Shown piece by piece: positions 62,815 to 64,000 of a stretch of 64,000 bases of DNA. The position numbers and the translations under genes were made by a program. This DNA comes from Dermanyssus gallinae (Eukaryota; Arthropoda; Arachnida; Mesostigmata; Dermanyssidae): the NCBI GenBank assembly GCA_003439945.1, contig QVRM01005378.1, positions 1,195,359 to 1,259,358 on the forward strand. The letters run 5' to 3'. The notes below the pieces were generated by a model. It saw only the letters and a program-made list of their open reading frames with translations, did not search any database and was not told the origin of the DNA. Position 1 is the first letter of the stretch. Each line of letters opens with the position of its first letter.

Positions 62815-63265
62815 CATATTCTTCAAAACCATTTTAAAACTCGAGTTGAGCTACTCCTGCTCGTAGGCGCCTCGTCGTTGCTTTCTCAATGTATCTATCC
62901 ATAGAAACAGGAACAATGGAGTAAGGTCCAGCGAATAGGAAGGTTGCGGAAATCTAGAAATCAACTTACATCAAATAATCCGAGAGCAGTAACGATGTGT
63001 GCGCCGGCAGGTTGTCGCGATGGAGGATCCAAGAGATCTTGCGACGGACGTGCTTGCGCAATCTTCCTAAAATTTCGCGGTAGTGCTCCTTATTGACCGT
63101 ATCTTCAAAAAATCGTGGAAGATTAATTCTTTGTAGTCAAACTTTGAATAACATTGGTGTTGTATCTGCTCTGTCCGAATTTCTTCGATCGACCCTTAGA
63201 AGCACCTGATTAGGCTTTGGTTTCGATAGTGTAACTAAAATCCATGATTTGTCCTCTGCAATCAC
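62815..63265 (-). mobile_element. Decayed mariner transposase relic (irritans-like)
   Basis: On the minus strand: YTIETKA (about 63240-63215), SKKFGQSRYNTNV, then DTVNKEHYREILGRLRKHVR (about 63105-63050) and WILHRDNLPAHTSLLLSDYL (about 63035-62975). These are the order and sequence of an irritans-type mariner transposase around its second catalytic Asp. The third catalytic block is eroded and stops are present. The relic is bracketed by the two copies of direct repeat D. Confidence 0.75.
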
Positions 63266-63482
63266 TCTTTAGAGCAGTTTAGGGCCTTCGCCTAGTGGTG
63301 ATTCAATCGGTTTGTTTTCTTTACTTCGTTAAACCAAACGATTTTGACCGCCACCAATTAATTAATGTAATATCACGGCCCCCGATTGGCCTGTATGTTG
63401 ACGATGAATGTGAGCAAAGCAGACAAGAAGACCTTGGCGGTTTCGGTTCAATGTTTAAGTTTCAAAATCATAGAACTTAAAT

Positions 63483-63578
63483 AATCTAGAATCTTAATTA
63501 ACATTCTTGTATATATATCACCTGAAGTTACCAAAACAAAGTAAGACACGTATGCATTCGACAAGCGAGAGTAGCACA
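63483..63578 (+). repeat. Direct repeat D, right copy
   Basis: Second copy of the repeat at 62705-62806, about 780 bases downstream, matching at well over 90% of positions by eye. Confidence 0.92.
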
Positions 63579-63659
63579 AAAAACGCAAGACGTAATGAAG
63601 CAAAGGCGTGCAAGTGAACACAAAAGTAATTAAGTATATAGCTGACAAACACACAGACA

Positions 63660-64000
63660 CGGCATGTCGAAGCGCTCGGCTTCCAAACAGCTGCAGAGAT
63701 ACAATGAGGCGAGATACGCACGCAGCTAGATCGAATGCTCCCTGCGTCTGACGGACTCAACGTCCTCATCTGGTACCGTCTGTTGCACCTGCGGGCATTT
63801 CAGACAAATACGCGCCGCCTGGCGAAACCAAACAAGCCCTTGCTGGGAGAGATCTAGGAGATCGAGCAACGCGCCGGCCTACAAATGGCCGCACCCCACT
63901 CGCCGTGCCCCCTCGGGGGTCCAGAGGAACCCTCGTAAGGCCGTGTAGGCATTAATACTCCGACTACTGTAACAACAACGACTACTACTACTACTACTGC
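63660..64000. other. GC-rich window end, nothing recognised
   Basis: GC-richer than the preceding sequence, with an ACT run at the very end. No frame of note; it could be the start of a feature outside the window. Confidence 0.3.

Noticed and set aside
63270..63310. tRNA A-box-like sequence TCGCCTAGTGG
   Set aside because: No B box at the right distance and no clover-leaf pairing.

Overview
This window is nuclear DNA of an animal, most likely an arthropod. The reasons are spliced genes with GT-AG introns, two mariner transposons of the mellifera-like type, many decayed non-LTR retrotransposons, tRNA-derived SINEs, and very frequent long (AT)n and CAA/GTT microsatellites. A mite or tick would fit, but nothing seen here proves it. 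No bacterial operon, CRISPR array or prophage is visible.

Two genes are certain. (1) An intronless, GC-rich gene for the spliceosome/ribosome-biogenesis DEAH helicase DHX15 (Prp43), 10483-12765 on +. (2) A ten-exon gene for tubulin-specific chaperone E (TBCE), 21502-33512 on +. I assembled it exon by exon: the exons sum to 1710 bases (569 residues) in one continuous frame and give the CAP-Gly, leucine-rich and ubiquitin-like domains in the right order. One of its introns (intron 6) appears to use a GC donor. Intron 1 holds a U1 snRNA-derived copy, intron 6 a decayed mariner and a long hairpin ending about 27 bases before exon 7, and intron 7 an array of palindromic (foldback) repeats.

Layout: 1-9.4 kb is repeat-rich, with trinucleotide runs, AT tracts and a reverse-transcriptase relic at 7.5-8.6 kb. 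9.4-13.3 kb is the DHX15 locus. 13.8-21 kb holds an RT relic, an inverted repeat, a SINE and AT tracts, with one weak candidate first exon at 17.1 kb. 21.5-33.9 kb is TBCE. 34-53 kb is gene-poor, with at least three RT relics (about 36, 38 and 39.4 kb), dispersed repeats and a few unrecognised open frames. 53.8-64 kb is a transposon graveyard: two roughly 97% identical 1.27-kb mariners (54.0 and 60.9 kb), each killed by its own nonsense codon, two older mariner relics, a gag-type zinc-knuckle relic and another copy of the foldback element.

DHX15 and TBCE have no known functional link; they work in RNA remodelling and in tubulin folding respectively. I do not see a new multi-gene system. The best leads are structural: the hairpin and GC donor of TBCE intron 6, the palindromic repeat family, a short repeat unit associated with AT tracts, an 82% inverted duplication with a shared open frame, and an 84-bp tRNA-like insertion with a perfect 14-bp target duplication. 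All similarity percentages are by-eye counts, not computed alignments.
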